From NCBI GenBank assembly GCA_003151895.1, contig PLYX01000223.1, positions 1-12,456 on the forward strand: a DNA stretch of 12,456 bases. The letters run 5' to 3'. Below the pieces are notes generated by a model. It was given only the letters and a program-made list of their open reading frames with translations, was not told the DNA's origin and ran no database searches. This DNA comes from Solirubrobacterales bacterium. GTDB lineage: Bacteria > Actinomycetota > Thermoleophilia > Solirubrobacterales > Solirubrobacteraceae. A program made the translations under genes and the position numbers. Below are positions 12,019 through 12,456 of this stretch, piece by piece (position 1 is the stretch's first letter; each line of letters opens with the position of its first letter).

Positions 12019-12456
12019 CTACGCCTGATTGCCGAGCGCGACCCTCTTCAGGTCGATCGTCGCGTCGTAGAGCTTCGCATCGACGCCCTCCTCCAGCGCG
12101 ACCTCGCGCAAGGGGCGGGCGGACTCGGTCGCCTTCTTGACGATCGCGGTCGCCTTGTCGTAGCCGATCGCGCTGTTCAGCGCCGTGGCGACCGCGAGCG
12201 TGGCGCCCGCCGAGGCTTCGCAGCCGGCCCTGTTGACCCTGATCCCGTCGACGCACTTCTCCGCGAACACGCGCGAGGCGCTTGAGAGGAGCTGCAGCGA
12301 CTGCAGCAGGTTGCGGGCGATGAGGGGGATGCGCACGTTCAGCTCGAACTGGCCCTGCAGCCCGCCGACGGTGATCGCGGTGTCATTGCCGATCACCTGC
12401 GCGGAAACCTGCAGCACGACCTCCGGGATCACCGGGTTGACCTTGCCCGGCATGAT
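12019..12456 (-). CDS. fumC: Class II fumarate hydratase, C-terminal part (5' end beyond window)
   Basis: The open frame runs from the right window edge to TAG at 12021-12019, giving the last 145 residues or so of a fumarase/aspartase superfamily enzyme. IMPGKVNP at the visible start is the mobile signature loop (normally within GSSIMPGKVNP). The glycine in MPGK, and GFELNV-like GQFELNVRIP plus LNSAIGYDKA, point to fumarase rather than aspartase, which usually has MPAK. IGNDTAITVGG and the C-terminal helices complete the match. The enzyme interconverts fumarate and malate in the TCA cycle, as a cytosolic tetramer whose active sites combine three subunits. The ATG at 12453 is internal to the protein, not the start. 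It is convergent with the helicase gene, and its start and promoter cannot be seen. Confidence 0.93.
   Translation of the reverse strand: MMPGKVNPVIPEVVLQVSAQVIGNDTAITVGGLQGQFELNVRIPLIARNLLQSLQLLSSASRVFAEKCVDGIRVNRAGCEASAGATLAVATALNSAIGYDKATAIVKKATESARPLREVALEEGVDAKLYDATIDLKRVALGNQA

Overview
The window is about 70% G+C with strongly G/C-biased third codon positions. Its genes (GT81 glycosyltransferase, stand-alone LigC and primase-polymerase genes, MrfA/Hrq1-like helicase, ALO-type FAD oxidase) and its apparent leaderless starts point to an actinobacterium. The soil lineages around Thermoleophilia/Solirubrobacterales or Rubrobacter are my best guess; this placement is inference. I see no rRNA, tRNA, CRISPR array, insertion sequence or prophage gene.

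Layout from left to right. (1) 1-523, minus: a DtxR/MntR-type metalloregulator cut by the window edge. (2) 625-2803, minus: a DNA-repair operon with a LigD-type polymerase (PolDom) followed by a LigC-type ATP-dependent DNA ligase. The 76-nt gap between them is filled exactly by a 27-codon ORF that overlaps both neighbours through ATGA junctions. (3) 2823-3263, plus: a miniature glycerate-kinase-like protein. (4) 3317-5949, minus: a translationally coupled pair of ALO-family FAD oxidase and fold-type III PLP enzyme (amino acid deaminase/aldolase type). (5) 5953-7137, plus: a GpsA-like glycerol-3-phosphate dehydrogenase. Its start lies 3 nt from the divergent oxidase start, inside an inverted repeat. 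(6) 7223-7534, plus: a solitary ribbon-helix-helix (RHH) protein behind an AT-rich promoter with three TACTAT repeats. (7) 7589-9474, minus: a coupled GT81 glycosyltransferase and HAD phosphatase pair, predicted to make glucosylglycerate or mannosylglycerate, a compatible solute. (8) 9495-11885, plus: an MrfA/Hrq1-type helicase sharing a very compact divergent promoter with the glycosyltransferase. (9) 11886-12018: a convergent intergenic patch of unusually low G+C. (10) 12019-12456, minus: the C-terminal part of class II fumarase, cut by the window edge.

Most of this is chromosomal housekeeping, stress and repair content in compact operons with ATGA overlaps and very short divergent promoters. 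No complete novel multigene system is evident. The less ordinary signals are the chained ATGA mini-ORF in the repair operon, the reduced glycerate-kinase-like protein, the two divergent start regions with symmetric elements, and the AT-rich RHH locus whose operator-like repeats resemble sequence in the 11.9-kb intergenic patch.
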